NCBI GenBank assembly: GCA_030537455.1
Contig: JAUNMR010000021.1
Location: 1 to 43,442, forward strand
DNA from: Planctomycetia bacterium
GTDB lineage: Bacteria > Planctomycetota > Planctomycetia > Pirellulales > Thermoguttaceae
Reading direction: 5' to 3'
DNA length: 43,442 nt
The number at the start of each line of letters is the position of its first letter. Positions within the stretch are counted from its first letter, which is position 1. Of this stretch, positions 9,366-19,700 are shown piece by piece. The notes under the pieces are model-generated. The model searched no databases, was not told the origin of the DNA, and saw only the letters and a list, made by a program, of their open reading frames with translations. The position numbers and the translations under genes were made by a program.

Positions 9366-10217
9366 ATGAGCGAATTATTCTATATTCAACCGTCAGAACG
9401 CGCGCGTCTCAAAGACGGCGTCGCAACGCTCCTCGACGCGGAGGCGCGCCACCTCACGCGCGTTATGCGTAAAAAAGTTGGCGATCAGGTCGACCTCTTC
9501 GACGGCTCCGGCGTCCTCTATCACTGTGAAATCACCGCCGTGGCGCGCGATCGCGTCGAACTTGACGTTCTCGATACAATCGAAGAGAACCGCGAGCCGA
9601 ACGTGGCGGTCACGGCGATAGTCGCGCTACCCAAAGGAGACCGACAGAAGTGGGCTATTGAAAAGCTCACGGAACTTGGCGTTACTCGATTTATCCCGCT
9701 ACAGGCCGAGCGCGCCGACGTGCAATGCGACGCCGATACCTGTGAACGCCTGCGACGTCAAACCCTCGAAGCCTCTAAGCAGTGCCGACGACTGCGACTC
9801 ATGCAGATCCTGCCTGCTGTGGCGCCCAAGGAGTTGCCGGCGCTGGTGGAAATCCTACAGCGTCGACTCCACGACCAGGAGCGTCCCCTGTCGACTCAAG
9901 CGCAAGCGCTCTACGCACGGCTCAACGCTGACGACCTCTTTCATGAATTCCGCCCCGGGGACGACGTCTTACGTATCGTCGCGCACCCGATCTGCGACGG
10001 TCAGTTCGGGCAGACCTCCTTCTCCACGCTCATTCGTCAGCACGGGCAAATTCCACGTGGCGCGCTCATACTCATCGGACCGGTCGGTGGATTTAGCGAC
10101 GCGGAAGTCGCCGACGCCGTACGACAGGGCTGGGCGCCACTGGATCTCGGAAAGCAGGTCTATCGTGTAGAAACCGCCGCGATTGTCGCCGCCGCGCTAC
10201 TGACCCATCTCGACTAA
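9366..10217 (+). CDS. rsmE: 16S rRNA (uracil-1498-N3)-methyltransferase RsmE
   Basis: Methylates N3 of uracil 1498 in 16S rRNA using S-adenosylmethionine, in the cytoplasm. The 283 residues show the family plan: an N-terminal PUA-like RNA-binding part (EARHLTRVMRKKVGDQVDLFDG), a central KGDRQKWAIEKLTELGV segment, and the C-terminal SPOUT knot with IGPVGGFSDAEV near 237-248 and YRVETAAI near 265-272. The usual GPEGG is GPVGG here, an atypical residue next to the cofactor loop. Length is slightly above the common 240-250 residues because of an insertion near residues 155-215. It lies 66 bp after copy B of the glycosidases and is probably unrelated functionally. Confidence 0.93.
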   Translation: MSELFYIQPSERARLKDGVATLLDAEARHLTRVMRKKVGDQVDLFDGSGVLYHCEITAVARDRVELDVLDTIEENREPNVAVTAIVALPKGDRQKWAIEKLTELGVTRFIPLQAERADVQCDADTCERLRRQTLEASKQCRRLRLMQILPAVAPKELPALVEILQRRLHDQERPLSTQAQALYARLNADDLFHEFRPGDDVLRIVAHPICDGQFGQTSFSTLIRQHGQIPRGALILIGPVGGFSDAEVADAVRQGWAPLDLGKQVYRVETAAIVAAALLTHLD

Positions 10218-10294
10218 TCTCAACAAACGTAATATTCACGCGCGCTGGCGCTCTTTGTCTACGCGCTTTATGTCCCACTCTGGAAACTTCGAAA

Positions 10295-11677
10295 TTGTTT
10301 AACCTTACCTATTGGTATCGTCGTCGTGCCGGCGGTCGTGAAATGATAAGACTGGCCGGACCTATTGTGATTTCCAGCGCCTCGCTAGCGCTCATGAACT
10401 TTGCCGACCGGCTCTATCTTACGTGGTACGATCAGAGCAGTATGAGCGCGGCGTTTCAGGCAGGGTGTCTTCTGTGGACGCTTCTGAATTTCCCTGTTGG
10501 AATCGCGTGCTTTACCAATACGTTCGTTTCTCAATACAACGGCGCTCGTCAGTACAAGCGTATCGGCACAGTGGTCTGGCAAGGCGTGTTTTTCGGTCTA
10601 CTTGCCGGGCTGATCTTTGTCGCGCTCACGCCCTTGGTCGCGCCCTTCTTTCGGATGATTGCCGGAGACTCCCAGCTCATAAAGCTCGAAGAGCAGTACT
10701 GGTTCTATCTGTCAATTGGCGCCGGCGTTAATATCGCGCATGAACCGCTCACCGCTTACTTCAGCGGTCGGCGCGATACAAAGACCGTCATGTGGGTAGG
10801 AGTGAGCGCCATTATTGTAAACGCCGTACTCGACCCGATCCTTATCTTCGGAATTAACGGACATATGCGCTGGGGCGTAGTCGGCGCCGCGATCGCCTCC
10901 ACGATAGCGCTCTTCTTTAAATTCTTTGTCTACCTAGCCTTGGCGTTACATCGCGATAAAACGTGGCAATGCGGTCTACGCGATCGCATACGACTCGATA
11001 TCGCCGAAATGACCAGACTGGTCAAGCTCGGCGCCATGAGCGCGCTACAATTCACTTTCGACGCCGGAGTCTTCGAACTCTTTATTCTACTCATGGCATG
11101 GTTCGGAGAAGACGCTAGCGGCGCGGCGGCCATCGCCTTTAATCTCGACTTCCTCGCGTTCATGCCGATCGTCGGTATTGGCGTGGCGACCTCCACGAGC
11201 GTCGGTAATTACGTGGGCGCCAAGCGTTTTCGACTCGCACAACGCAGCGTGTTTACCGCGCTGACGCTGACCGTCGCCTGTCTGGGATTCTTTGCCGTCG
11301 CCTATATACTCGCGCCGAACTTCTTCCTGGATTTCTACGCGCTAAACGACCCGGAAAAGTTCATGTCAATTAGACCGCTGGCGGTCAATGCCCTAAGATT
11401 TATTTCGCTCTACCTCGTCGCCGACGGCGTTAATGTCGTTATGGCCTCGGCGTTACGAGGCGCCGGAGACGCGCGTTTCATTATGATAGGAACGCTATCA
11501 ATCGCGCTCCCCATGCTGGGCGCGCTCTTTCTGGGAGTCTTCCGTTTCGGCTACGGTCTGAGCTTCTGCTGGACCATGCTCTTCGCCTATGTCATGCTAC
11601 TGGCGTCGACCTTTTTGGTTCGGTTCTGCATTGGTTCATGGCGCTCGCAACGTCTCGTGCAAGAGGAACGCGACTAA
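10295..11677 (+). CDS. MATE-family multidrug/metabolite exporter
   Basis: Integral membrane antiporter of 460 residues with about twelve hydrophobic segments arranged as two similar halves, as expected for NorM/DinF-type MATE transporters. These export cationic drugs or metabolites in exchange for Na+ or H+. The opening REMIRLAGPIVISSASLALMNFADRLYL matches the first helix of the family, and AFQAGCLLWTL and FVSQYNGA fit helix 2 and its loop. The long frame starts at TTG (10295). An alternative ATG lies at 10343 (residue 17), but the arginine-rich stretch before it is typical of relatives, so TTG is kept with reservation. There is no clear Shine-Dalgarno for either. The substrate is unknown. 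Confidence 0.87.
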   Translation: MFNLTYWYRRRAGGREMIRLAGPIVISSASLALMNFADRLYLTWYDQSSMSAAFQAGCLLWTLLNFPVGIACFTNTFVSQYNGARQYKRIGTVVWQGVFFGLLAGLIFVALTPLVAPFFRMIAGDSQLIKLEEQYWFYLSIGAGVNIAHEPLTAYFSGRRDTKTVMWVGVSAIIVNAVLDPILIFGINGHMRWGVVGAAIASTIALFFKFFVYLALALHRDKTWQCGLRDRIRLDIAEMTRLVKLGAMSALQFTFDAGVFELFILLMAWFGEDASGAAAIAFNLDFLAFMPIVGIGVATSTSVGNYVGAKRFRLAQRSVFTALTLTVACLGFFAVAYILAPNFFLDFYALNDPEKFMSIRPLAVNALRFISLYLVADGVNVVMASALRGAGDARFIMIGTLSIALPMLGALFLGVFRFGYGLSFCWTMLFAYVMLLASTFLVRFCIGSWRSQRLVQEERD

Positions 11678-11783
11678 CAGCAAGCGCGCTTGACGTCTGC
11701 GGCTTATTTCGCGACAATACACGCGCCGTTTCCCCCCACGCTTCCACCGCCACAACGCGCCGTGCGCTACACAGGTTTGCGAT

Positions 11784-12236
11784 ATGAGATCGCCACGAAA
11801 TTTAAACGACAGTTCCCACATGGAGCTGAACCTCACCTCAATGATCGACGTGGTTTTTCTCCTCTTGATCTTCTTCGCGCTCACCGCCAACTTCAATGAG
11901 CCGGAAAAGATCCTACCGACTAACCTAGCGATGAGCGGAGCGATCTCCTCGGAACAGACCCAGCGACAGGAACAGCGCACGCGCGTGATCACACGCATCG
12001 CAACCACGCGAGAACGACAAACGACCTATCTTGTCGACTCCAAACGCGCCGAATCCCTCGAAGAACTCGAGGCGCTCTTTAACGCCTTGAGAGAAATCGA
12101 CTCGGAAACCTGCGTCGTTATTGCGCCGGAACGCGACGTCCCCCTAGAAGCGGTTCTCGACGTCTACGACTGCGCACGACGCGTCGGTCTGGCGAGCGTT
12201 AAATTCGCCGCCTTTAAGGATTCGCTCGTACGATAA
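11784..12236 (+). CDS. ExbD/TolR-family proton-channel subunit (orphan)
   Basis: A 150-residue protein with one N-terminal membrane anchor (about 20-38) beginning MIDVVFLLLIFF, the ExbD/TolR signature. Asp22 matches the protonatable aspartate of the family. The remainder is a periplasmic domain ending in the ALDVYDCARRVGLASVKFAA-like fold typical of ExbD (consensus ...A...G...v.la). It normally partners a TolQ/ExbB/MotA-type channel to energise TonB- or TolA-like proteins. No ExbB, TonB or TolA gene is present in the window. ATG 11784 has a weak AGG upstream; Met13 at 11820 is an alternative start. The next gene begins 26 bp downstream, so the pair is probably one operon. Confidence 0.85.
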   Translation: MRSPRNLNDSSHMELNLTSMIDVVFLLLIFFALTANFNEPEKILPTNLAMSGAISSEQTQRQEQRTRVITRIATTRERQTTYLVDSKRAESLEELEALFNALREIDSETCVVIAPERDVPLEAVLDVYDCARRVGLASVKFAAFKDSLVR

Positions 12237-12262
12237 CGCTCCAGAAGCTTACCTCAACGACC

Positions 12263-14902
12263 ATGACACACGTCACGTCACAAACCGCGCGCCGCGTCGC
12301 GCTCGCTATCGCGTTACTACTGCTGTACGCGGCGTTTAATTTCTTGCCGACGTTCGCACAACAGGACGCGACCACGCGTGCGCAATGGCGCGCCGACCTG
12401 CCTCATACCGACGTCGCGCGCCCATATGCGCTCGTCGACGCGCTACTCGACCGCGGTCTAACGCCCCTGGCGACTGAGGAGCTAGCGCCGCTGGAGAACG
12501 CGCTACGTCAATCGCCCGCGCCTAACTCTGATGAAGTCTTGGTCTTCGCGCGCGTGGCCGCTCGTTGCGCTATGCATAACGCCAATCTCGCAACAAGCGA
12601 CCAGCGCGACGCCTGTGCGCAACGTCTAGGCGAACTGCTGAGCTTGGTCGCAAAAGACCAAAATCCCCAAACCCTCGCCACGCTCGCCGCGACCTCAGCC
12701 TACGCGAGACTCTTGGCGCTACAACTCACACGCGACTATTACACGCTCGGCGCCCTGGAATACGAAGCGCAACAATCGCGCGCGGACGTCGCCGACGCTT
12801 GGCTCGACGCCGCCTTTAATCTCTCCAAAGCGCTCGCGCAAACGCTTGCGCAAGACGACGCGCGAATCTTCCTCTACTGGAGCGCGCGCGCCGCGCTGGC
12901 CAAACGTTCCGACGCACAGCGCTGCGACGTCGCCGAACGCCTGGCAAAGGCTCTTGCGAACGCCTCAAAAGAACGCGCCGATCAGTTCTACTTCTTTGCG
13001 CTACTGCTCATGGTTGACGTCGCCCTGGAAAACGGCGATTTAACTCTGGTCAGCAAACGGATCGACGCGACGCTAAAGGCGCTGGAACAGGCTCAGACTC
13101 AGAATCCACCGCGAGAAATCGCCGTCGCGCTCGTGGCGCAAGAGGCCAATCTTCTCCAACTCGAGGGCAAACTCGCCGACGCCTCGCGTCAGGTCGTGAG
13201 CGACGTCGACCTGCTCGACGCACAGCTCCCTCCGCAAGAGCGTCGATTCGCTAATCTCTTCTACGATCCCTTTGAAGCGCTCTACTTCATGCGCGCTAAA
13301 ATACTATGGCGACGCGCCTTAGAAGACGACTCACTCGACGAGGCACAACGCGACGCCATGCGTCAAGACGCGCGTAGCGCCCTGGATAATCTCCACTCGC
13401 AACTATGGAAAGCGCGCGCCGCTATGCTAGCGCTCGACGTCGCCGCAAGCGCGGAAGATTGGAAGTCTTTACAAACCGTTGCCGAACAAGCCTATCGCAA
13501 CGGCGAACTCTGGCTGGCGCTACAGAGTTACGATCGCGCTTGGAACCTCGCGCAGACTCAAAACGCCGAAGACGACGCCTATCGCTTGCGCTCCCTCGCC
13601 GCCGGTCTGGCCGATAAAATTTGTCGCGACAATTATTTACAAAACGCAAAGATCGCAGACGCTCCCGACGCGTCCGAATTCCGCGAACAGACCGCCGAAC
13701 GACTCGAACAACTCGCTAAACTCTTTCCTCAAAAGGAAAACGCGCCGAACTTCTATCGGCTCGCGCTACTGTATCTCGAAGAAGACGGCGCGCTTGACTA
13801 TCAGCGGCGAATCGAGTTCCTCAAGCTCTTTCCTAACGCGCCACAGCGTCCAGAGTTAGCGATCGAACTAGCGCGTTACGCCTGTGAGCAAAGCGCTTAC
13901 GACTACGCACAAGAGGCGCTCGACCTGCTCGGCGATCCAAACTATAAGCCGCAAAATCAAACGCAACTTGAACTTGCAATCTTTAAATCACGCACGGCGT
14001 CGCTACCGTCGCACGCGCAACGCCAAGCGTTCGCGCTACTTACCGCTGTGCGCCTGCTCGACAAATCCGTCCTGCCCGACGACCACAACGCTAACGTCCA
14101 AGCGCTTACCGCGGCGATTCAAGACGCGTTGCAACGCCTCTTGCAAGAGAACGCGACCGCACAACCTCAAACGCAATTCTATGCGTTACAAGCAGTTGCA
14201 ACCCTCGCGCTCGACGGCGACCTGCCCAGAACCCTATTCAACTCAATCCTCGACGCTCTCTTAGCGCTCTACGACCAACCCGATACGTCGCTGCAAACGC
14301 GTACGACGCTCGTCTCCTATGCGCTGGCAATCGCGCTGGAACTTGACGAACCCGATACCCTTGACGCGCTACTGCAGCGCTTCCACAATCAGTCCGGCGC
14401 GCTCGACCTCCAAACGCTCGCGGCGCTGATCGACTTCGCCGAAAACGCACCCGAGAAAACGCGCCGAAATATCGGAGAATTCGTCAACGACGCGCTAAAC
14501 GACTTGCCAGACTCCACGCGCCTTCAACTCGCGCGCGCCGACGCCTTGCGCCTGCTCGGTCAAGATCAAGACGCGCTGAATCTTTACGCAAAACTGCGCA
14601 ACGACGCGCAAGAGGACGTCAGTCTACGCGCTGTGCGTGGACTCGCAAGACTACTCGCCGCCAGATCGGGTCAAAAAGAAGCGCAAATGGCGCTCAAATT
14701 CTGGGAGCAAATCGTCGCCAAAGAAATCGTCGACTCACCACAATGGTGGGACGCTCAGGAAGAATGTATCAAACTGGAAATACGACTGGGACAATCCGCC
14801 GACGCGAGCAAACGCGCCCGTGCGTTATGGCTCACGCACCAGGATCCGTCTGACCCCGAAAGAAAGGAGCGATGGAACAGAATAATCAACGCCCCGAAAT
14901 AA
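12263..14902 (+). CDS. Large secreted helical-repeat (TPR-like) protein
   Basis: An 879-residue exported protein. A hydrophobic signal segment (about 11-31) ends at TFAQQ. The rest is alanine- and leucine-rich helix with spaced TPR-like pairs, for example RLALLYLEEDG near 500-510 and RADALRLLGQDQDALNLYAKL near 755-775. No catalytic motif was seen, so a scaffolding or binding role is likelier than an enzymatic one. It follows the ExbD gene by 26 bp. In planctomycetes ExbB/ExbD genes are often near TPR proteins (from memory), which suggests a shared envelope function. Exact repeat boundaries cannot be set by eye. Confidence 0.75.
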   Translation: MTHVTSQTARRVALAIALLLLYAAFNFLPTFAQQDATTRAQWRADLPHTDVARPYALVDALLDRGLTPLATEELAPLENALRQSPAPNSDEVLVFARVAARCAMHNANLATSDQRDACAQRLGELLSLVAKDQNPQTLATLAATSAYARLLALQLTRDYYTLGALEYEAQQSRADVADAWLDAAFNLSKALAQTLAQDDARIFLYWSARAALAKRSDAQRCDVAERLAKALANASKERADQFYFFALLLMVDVALENGDLTLVSKRIDATLKALEQAQTQNPPREIAVALVAQEANLLQLEGKLADASRQVVSDVDLLDAQLPPQERRFANLFYDPFEALYFMRAKILWRRALEDDSLDEAQRDAMRQDARSALDNLHSQLWKARAAMLALDVAASAEDWKSLQTVAEQAYRNGELWLALQSYDRAWNLAQTQNAEDDAYRLRSLAAGLADKICRDNYLQNAKIADAPDASEFREQTAERLEQLAKLFPQKENAPNFYRLALLYLEEDGALDYQRRIEFLKLFPNAPQRPELAIELARYACEQSAYDYAQEALDLLGDPNYKPQNQTQLELAIFKSRTASLPSHAQRQAFALLTAVRLLDKSVLPDDHNANVQALTAAIQDALQRLLQENATAQPQTQFYALQAVATLALDGDLPRTLFNSILDALLALYDQPDTSLQTRTTLVSYALAIALELDEPDTLDALLQRFHNQSGALDLQTLAALIDFAENAPEKTRRNIGEFVNDALNDLPDSTRLQLARADALRLLGQDQDALNLYAKLRNDAQEDVSLRAVRGLARLLAARSGQKEAQMALKFWEQIVAKEIVDSPQWWDAQEECIKLEIRLGQSADASKRARALWLTHQDPSDPERKERWNRIINAPK

Positions 14903-14945
14903 CCCCGAAATAGTCGTGTAGGCTTTTCTTTTTAGCTTTAACGCT

Positions 14946-14951
14946 TATAAT
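14946..14951 (+). promoter_or_regulatory. Possible -10 element upstream of serS
   Basis: A perfect TATAAT sits 127 bp before the serS ATG, downstream of a T-rich tract that offers only a poor -35. If used, it would give a leader of about 120 nt. No T-box motif was recognised in that leader. Confidence 0.3.
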
Positions 14952-15077
14952 CTTGGAATAATAATCGCCACGTCGCTGGTCTGATTACGACGCGATTATA
15001 AATCGCTAGAATTCCCTCGACGACGCCACGCGCCGCCGAACTTTACGCTTTACGTCTGATACACACAGGACGTCGTC

Positions 15078-16361
15078 ATGCTAGATCGTAAATTTATCCT
15101 CGAAAACCTCACCGCTGTTAAAGAAAACTGCGTCAATCGCAACGTCGAAGTCGACGTCGACCAACTCGTTGAACTAGAGAACGTGCGACGCGAAAAACAA
15201 CGCGAACTAGAAAAACTCAACCAAGAGTCTAACATCCTGGCCAAAGCGATCGGCAAATGTGCAACGCCCGAGGAACGCGACGCTAAAAAAGAGGAAGGAC
15301 GACTCTGTCGCGAAAAAATCACCGCGCTCACCCAAGAGATCAAAGACCTTGAAACGCAAGCGCTCGCCATTCAGATCTGCATTCCCAATATGACGCACCC
15401 GGACGCGCCGATCGGAGTCGACGACGCCGCCAATAAGCCGATCGGATACGGCAAAACCCCGTTGCCTAAATGGAGCGAAGGTTTTAAACCGCTCGACCAC
15501 GTCGAACTGGGCGAAAAACTCGACCTCATCGACTTCGAATCGGGCGCGCGCGTCGCCGGCGCTGGGTTCTACTTCCTCAAAAACGAAGCGGTTCTCCTGG
15601 AACTGGCCCTGGAGCAGTTTGCGATCAATAAGCTCGTTAAGAACGGCTTCATTCCTATGACGACGCCTGACCTTGCGCGCAATGACGTTCTCAACGGCGT
15701 CGGCTATATTCCTCGCGGCAACTCTTCGCAGATCTACTCGATTGAAAATACCGACCTGAGCCTCATTGCGACCGCAGAAATCACTCTCGGCGGCCTACTG
15801 GCGAATGAAACGATCGATTCGGAACGACTCCCACTGAAGCTCTGCGGTCTGAGCCACTGCTTCCGTACCGAGGCGGGCGCCGCCGGTCGCGCTTCTCGCG
15901 GTCTGTATCGCGTCCACCAGTTCTCTAAGGTTGAAATGTTCGTCTTCTGTAAGCCAGAAGAATGCGAAGACTTCCACCAGCGACTACTGGAAATGGAATG
16001 TGAAATCTTCGACGATCTCGAGATTCCCTATCAAATCGTTGACACCGCCACCGGCGACCTGGGCGGTCCGGCCTATCGTAAATACGACCTGGAAGCCTGG
16101 ATGCCTGGACGTAACGCCTACGGCGAAGTCACCAGTACCTCCAACTGCACCGACTATCAAGCTCGACGCCTCAACGCGCGCTATAAGGTCAAAGGTGAAA
16201 AGGGTTCGCACTACCTCTGTACCCTCAACGGCACCGCCGTGGCGATCAGTCGCGCGCTACTGGCCGTTCTGGAACTAGGTCAGCAGGAAGACGGTACGAT
16301 CGTTGTGCCTAAGGCGTTGCGTCCGTACGTCGATTTCGTCACAATTCAACCCAAACGCTAA
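15078..16361 (+). CDS. serS: Seryl-tRNA synthetase
   Basis: Charges tRNA-Ser with serine in the cytoplasm. The 427 residues give the standard length. Residues 1-105 form the charged helical arm (long coiled coil rich in Glu and Lys) that grips the long variable arm of tRNA-Ser. The class II catalytic domain follows with TAEITLGGLLANE (serine pocket), motif 2 CFRTEAGAAGRASRGLYRVHQFSKVEMF from about 261, and motif 3 LNGTAVAISRALLAVLE near 377-393. Relatives usually have TAEVPLTNL and GRDTRGL, so TAEITLGGL and GRASRGL are mild variants. An AGGA Shine-Dalgarno precedes the ATG. A long hairpin follows the stop. Confidence 0.96.
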   Translation: MLDRKFILENLTAVKENCVNRNVEVDVDQLVELENVRREKQRELEKLNQESNILAKAIGKCATPEERDAKKEEGRLCREKITALTQEIKDLETQALAIQICIPNMTHPDAPIGVDDAANKPIGYGKTPLPKWSEGFKPLDHVELGEKLDLIDFESGARVAGAGFYFLKNEAVLLELALEQFAINKLVKNGFIPMTTPDLARNDVLNGVGYIPRGNSSQIYSIENTDLSLIATAEITLGGLLANETIDSERLPLKLCGLSHCFRTEAGAAGRASRGLYRVHQFSKVEMFVFCKPEECEDFHQRLLEMECEIFDDLEIPYQIVDTATGDLGGPAYRKYDLEAWMPGRNAYGEVTSTSNCTDYQARRLNARYKVKGEKGSHYLCTLNGTAVAISRALLAVLELGQQEDGTIVVPKALRPYVDFVTIQPKR

Positions 16362-16371
16362 CGTCTAAGTC

Positions 16372-16409
16372 GCGCGGTAGACGTCGAGTCACGTCGACGC
16401 CTACCGCGC
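16372..16409 (+). terminator. Long hairpin after serS, without T-tract
   Basis: gcgcggtag (16372-16380) pairs with ctaccgcgc (16401-16409), and inside it cgtcga (16382-16387) pairs with tcgacg (16394-16399), giving 15 pairs around one mismatch and a 6-nt loop. The lack of a following T-run argues against classical intrinsic termination. It may protect the serS mRNA end. Confidence 0.4.
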
Positions 16410-16435
16410 CTGCTCTGATCAGACTACTCCCTTCC

Positions 16436-16636
16436 ATGTCAGATTTAACGCTATTTGCGCTACTGCCCTTTCCGCAAATTTGGCTCGCCATTCCACTGGT
16501 TCTGGCGTTCTCATTAACCTATGCCGGCACGCGCGCAGAAGAGCCTAAAGTCATTATCAAACGCGCGTTACGCGTGCTCGCTTGGCTCTTAATCTTTCTG
16601 ATTCTCGTCGCCATTGCCTTGCGCTGGCTCGTCTAA
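16436..16636 (+). CDS. Small two-helix membrane protein
   Basis: A 66-residue protein with hydrophobic segments at about 10-29 and 46-65 joined by a short charged loop (TRAEEPKVIIKRALR). The loop layout recalls small planctomycete proteins encoded near cytochrome c maturation genes, but that is a memory-based impression. It ends 94 bp before the true start of the giant Ccs fusion. No Shine-Dalgarno is visible. The function is unknown; it might assist assembly of the neighbouring membrane complex. Confidence 0.55.
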   Translation: MSDLTLFALLPFPQIWLAIPLVLAFSLTYAGTRAEEPKVIIKRALRVLAWLLIFLILVAIALRWLV

Positions 16637-16730
16637 CGTCATTCGGTCGCGTCGCGTGCCTCGCCGGTCGCGACGCGCTGTGTATCTCACGTCACATGCG
16701 TCGACTCGCTGGAACTATAAGGTACGCAAT

Positions 16731-19700
16731 ATGAATCAATTACGTAACAAAGGGGTTTTAGAGTCGCTGGTCGACTACCTCGGCGCAATGTGGCTCGGCG
16801 TCGCGCTCATGATCATTCTAGCGATCGTTATGGGCTGGGCGACCTTTATCGAACGCGAAATGGGCTCTAACGTCGCTCAAAGCTTGATTTACGCCGCCAA
16901 TTGGTTCTATGCGCTTATTGGTCTATTGGTCGTAAACGTCCTGTGCTCGATACTTACGCGCGTACTCAATATTCTACACGGCATGTCCCATACTCGCGCG
17001 TTGGCGCCGGATTGCGCGTTTAAGCAGAGCAAACGCGCCGCGTGCCACTCCATCCCATTTGTTATCACGCACTTAGGAATCATTATTCTACTCCTGGGTT
17101 GCGTCTTTACCGCGCGCCACGGCGTCAAAGCGCGCGCCACAATCAGCGAGGGAAGTTGGACACAAACCGCGATCGACTGCGACCATCGTCTCTTCGACCT
17201 GGCGTACGGCGGTTTCAACGACTTCGCCTCTTGCCACGACGACGCAACGGCGCCGCTTCTCGAGCCTGGAGAAAAAGCCAAAAAAATAGAAAAAAACTTC
17301 GACGGCGGTCCGCTCAACTGGTCCGCGCTACGCCAAGCGAACGTCTGGAAAGAAACGCTCGACGCCCCGCTACTGAGCGCGCGTTCAGAGGCTAACTTCT
17401 TCCAACGTCTAGCCAAGGGCGCCACGCGCGCCAGTCATTTCTGCGCTAAACTTGCCGCCTGCGCCGCCATCAACGCCAAACCGCGCGAAATCTTCAACCA
17501 AGACGGTCTAAAGCTGGAAGTTCTCGACTATATGACCTGTTACGACTACCAGCCGGTTCCTGAGCTTCAGGGAACTGTCACCGTGCGCGACAAAGACGGA
17601 ACGACAGCTAACAAAGAACTTACCCTCGACTTTCCATTTGAAACAACCGCCGCGCGCGACGCGGTCGCATACTCATGGCGATCGCGACGCGTCACGCTCG
17701 ACAATGGCGTGAGAGTCGTGTATGTCGTCGCCGATAGCGCGCAAGAGGCCAACGCGCTTCTACTCTCCGCGCCACAAGATCAGGACGAACAGGTCAAGCC
17801 ACAAATCCTGCTCGATCAATCCTCTATGCTCAACCTTGACGGTCGCGTCGTGCTCGTGGTCGACGGTCAACGCGTCTGTAAACCCTTGGCTGACCTGTCG
17901 TTACTTTCGCAACGATACGGCGACCTAGCGTCACAACGTTTTAATATTACCTCGCAACTAACGGAAGTACAGCGACGACTCAACTTAGAAACAAACCGTC
18001 AGGATCTCGGCGACAATAGTCTCTCTGACGTCGCCCCCTTACAAGACACAACTGAGGAGAAATTAAACGCCATCGGTCAAAAGCTTCGCGAACTCGACGC
18101 ACAATTCGCGTCCCTGGCTGACGCCTATCAACTAAACCCAGAGGACGAAAAGACTAAGCTCGCGTTCGAACAAGCGCGCCAGGCACGCGACGAACAGACC
18201 GTCCTAATACGACTGTATCATACTTGGTCAACCCTGGAGAAGAACACGTCCAACGCCCAGGACTTCTGCGATCGCCTCCAATCCATGCAGAAGCAATGCC
18301 AAACGCAACTGGAGCAAATTACGCAGTTAGAGACCATGTCGACGCTCGGTCAGACCGGCTGGCGCGTTGAATTTTGTGAAATCGACCCCACGGTTCTGTC
18401 GAACGTACAGGAACTACTAGGTTGGACCGTGAGAATGACGCTGCGCTCGCCGGAAAACGTTCAGGAAAAGATCACGCTCAATTCTGACTTAACCGAACGC
18501 AACTCCTACCCCGCGTCTAAGCGCGTGTTCGGTTCCGTCTATTTCGAAGCTCAAAGCGGTTCCGATAATCTCTACGGGCGCGCCTGGCACAAAGATCTCG
18601 GCAAGGCAAAATTGGAAATCATGCAATCGCCTCAGCCTGGAGTCTATTATCGCTATAACGACGGCGCTAACCATGTGCAGTGCGGGCAATTAGAGCTCCA
18701 GTCGCTCGAGGACGCCGAGCGACTCTACAGCGCAAAATCGGTGGCGCTGACAACGCCTGATAATACATTAACCCCACAAATCACAGAGTTTACATTAAAG
18801 TCCTTCGCGTTTCACGACGAATTTGGCGCTAGGTTATGCGCCACGAACTTTGACAAAGAGCGCGCTAACCCCTTCTACGGCGTTGCAAAAGTACGCGCGA
18901 CCCTCGACGACGTCACCGAAGAATTCTGGTTGCGTACGATCCCGCTAGAGAGCGTCGACCTGCGTCAGCGCGCGCAATTTACGCGTCGAATTGTCAGCGC
19001 AGAGCGCGTCGCTCAAATCGCACTGTCTGACCATAGCGTCGATCTGGGCGCAATTCTTTATGTCAAGCGATTTACGCCGGTCTATGAACCCGGTTCCGCT
19101 ACCGCCGCGTCCTTCTCAAGTCTGGTGCGCGTACTGCCCGCTAATCTGACCGAAGAGGAGATTATCGCCGAAATCAAAGAACATAGCGAACGCGACGCGC
19201 TCATTCAGATGAATCGCCCCGGTGTACTGCGCTCGCCCGACTCCTCCTCGACTTTTTGGGCTTACCAGGAGTCCTTCTCCGGCCCCTATCGTCCCGGCGA
19301 TGAGCAGTTCGATCAGGTCGCCGGCGGTAAAATCCTACCGACCGAAGACGTCCCGCGAGACGCGCTCTATCACACCGTTATCTCGCTCAATAACGATCCT
19401 GGAAGAGGGTTGAAATACCTAGGAGCGCTACTGCTGCTTTGGGGAACCGCGCTCTTGATCTATCGTCGCAAAAAGACCACAGAACCGAACGCGACCACAA
19501 AAACTACGCCTAATGCGAAAGAAACAATTCCCCTCCTCGCGCTCTTTCTCGCGGCGTGCCTGTGCTTTACATTGTGTCCCAATGCGATCCGCGCCGACGA
19601 AATCTGGCCGGAACCAGAGGTTGTGAATCAAGAAGTTAACAACCAAGAGGTTAATAGCCAAGAGGTTAACACGTCCAGTCTCGTGCCCGTCGCGGCGCTC

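Noticed and set aside
16614..16730. Upstream extension of the Ccs fusion (39 residues)
   Set aside because: It overlaps the small membrane-protein gene and is Arg/Ser-rich; the ATG at 16731 has an AAGG upstream and begins the ResB-like sequence.
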